Source: Gemmatimonadota bacterium (GTDB taxonomy: Bacteria; Gemmatimonadota; Gemmatimonadetes; Gemmatimonadales; GWC2-71-9). Taken from it: DNA of 64,000 nucleotides. The stretch lies in NCBI GenBank assembly GCA_003222035.1, contig QHUS01000071.1:1-64000 (forward strand). The letters run 5' to 3'. Numbering within the stretch: the stretch's first letter is position 1; the number at the start of each line of letters is the position of its first letter. Position numbers and translations under genes: made by a program. Positions 63,092-64,000 of the stretch are shown here, in pieces. Below the pieces are notes generated by a model that worked only from the letters and a program-made list of their open reading frames with translations, had not been told where the DNA came from and made no database searches.

Positions 63092-63570
63092 AGCTGTCGC
63101 ATGTGGACGAGGCCGGTCGGGCACGGATGGTCGATGTGGGCGGCAAGCCCATTACCGTCCGAACCGCCGTCGCGGAGGGCGGGATCCGAATGTCGGACGC
63201 CGCGTTCCGGCTGGTAGCGGAGCAGCACGTCACCAAGGGCGATGTGCTGGCCGTGAGCGAGGTGGCGGGGACACTGGCGGCGAAGCGCACAGCCGACCTG
63301 ATCCCCCTGTGCCACCCCCTCGGCCTCGACCACGTGGAGGTCGCGGCGATGCTGGACGACGGGCTGCCGGGCGTTAGGGTGCGGGCGACGGCGAAGGCGG
63401 TAGGACGGACGGGCGTGGAGATGGAAGCGCTGACCGCCGTCTCGGTCGCCCTGCTGACGGTCTACGACATGGTGAAGGCGGCGGACCGGGGAATGGAAAT
63501 CGAAAAGGTTCGCTTGTTGGAGAAGACGGGTGGGACGCACGGCGATTGGCGGCGCGACGCTGCCGATTGA
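63088..63570 (+). CDS. moaC: Cyclic pyranopterin monophosphate synthase MoaC
   Basis: [75 protein letters not shown]. Confidence 0.96.
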   Translation: MKLSHVDEAGRARMVDVGGKPITVRTAVAEGGIRMSDAAFRLVAEQHVTKGDVLAVSEVAGTLAAKRTADLIPLCHPLGLDHVEVAAMLDDGLPGVRVRATAKAVGRTGVEMEALTAVSVALLTVYDMVKAADRGMEIEKVRLLEKTGGTHGDWRRDAAD

Positions 63571-63628
63571 CGGCGGTTTGATGGGGCGGTGCCAGAATGA
63601 GACCGTCTGGGCATTACAAGAGAGGGCT

Positions 63629-64000
63629 ATGCACACGACTACCCAGAAACTGATGCTGCAGGGAGGGCTCATTCTCCTTGGCGCTCTCGTCGTCAGCAGC
63701 ATCGGCGGTTGGGCTCGACGCGCGACTGCGGACGACCAGCCGGCGCCTTTGACGGCGCCCGCGCTGATCGGTGAGCTGCGTTCCCTCGAGCAGTCGCTCG
63801 AGGCGACCCGGGGCGAGTTGGCGGTCGCCCGGCTGCAGCTCGAGCGCGCCAACGCGATCATCGACTATTCCACGCGGTACGGCATCGCGGCCGACCTGTC
63901 AGCGGCGATCTACGACGTCGCCCTGGCGGAGGGTGTGGATCCGGCGCTCGCCTTCCGGCTGGTGAAGGTGGAGTCCGGGTTCAAGGCTACCGCGCGCAGC
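63629..64000 (+). CDS. Lytic transglycosylase (SLT domain), truncated by window end
   Basis: Frame from ATG 63629: N-terminal TM, coiled coil, IYDVALAEGVDPALAFRLVKVESGFKATARS catalytic Glu motif. Confidence 0.75.
   Translation, partial: MHTTTQKLMLQGGLILLGALVVSSIGGWARRATADDQPAPLTAPALIGELRSLEQSLEATRGELAVARLQLERANAIIDYSTRYGIAADLSAAIYDVALAEGVDPALAFRLVKVESGFKATARS

Overview
High-GC bacterial chromosomal window. Gene content suggests a Gemmatimonadota-like genome (inference, not tested). It is mostly housekeeping: typA, a CDF transporter, a CorC-like protein, pdxA/surA, mfd, a BatA/DUF58 pair, an M28 peptidase, a short rho, lepA, ftsEX-envC, pcm, nfo, maeB, pckA, uvrA, holB, moaC, a block of receiver/hybrid-kinase genes, and tRNA-Ile(GAT) and tRNA-Asn(GTT). 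Main non-routine observations: (1) several intergenic elements built from 7-nt words in inverted arrays (3346-3431, 19521-19590, 47696-47793, more weakly 4341-4356, 44289-44323, 51495-51549), two of which share an exact 17-mer; (2) an ACGT-centred array with a 13-14 nt period at the ftsX/envC junction; (3) a metal-acquisition-like island (32593-39154) with two paralogous 117-aa exported Cys/His proteins, each directly upstream of an outer-membrane protein gene, plus a ZnuA/ZnuB-like pair with no ATPase; (4) three decayed or disrupted genes (pckA with an apparent ~91-nt deletion and frameshift, a HExxH lipoprotein remnant, an orphan TrkA-C remnant); (5) a Shine-Dalgarno-sequestering hairpin and an intragenic four-run G-quadruplex motif. 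All calls come from reading the sequence and the supplied ORFs; no searches were run.
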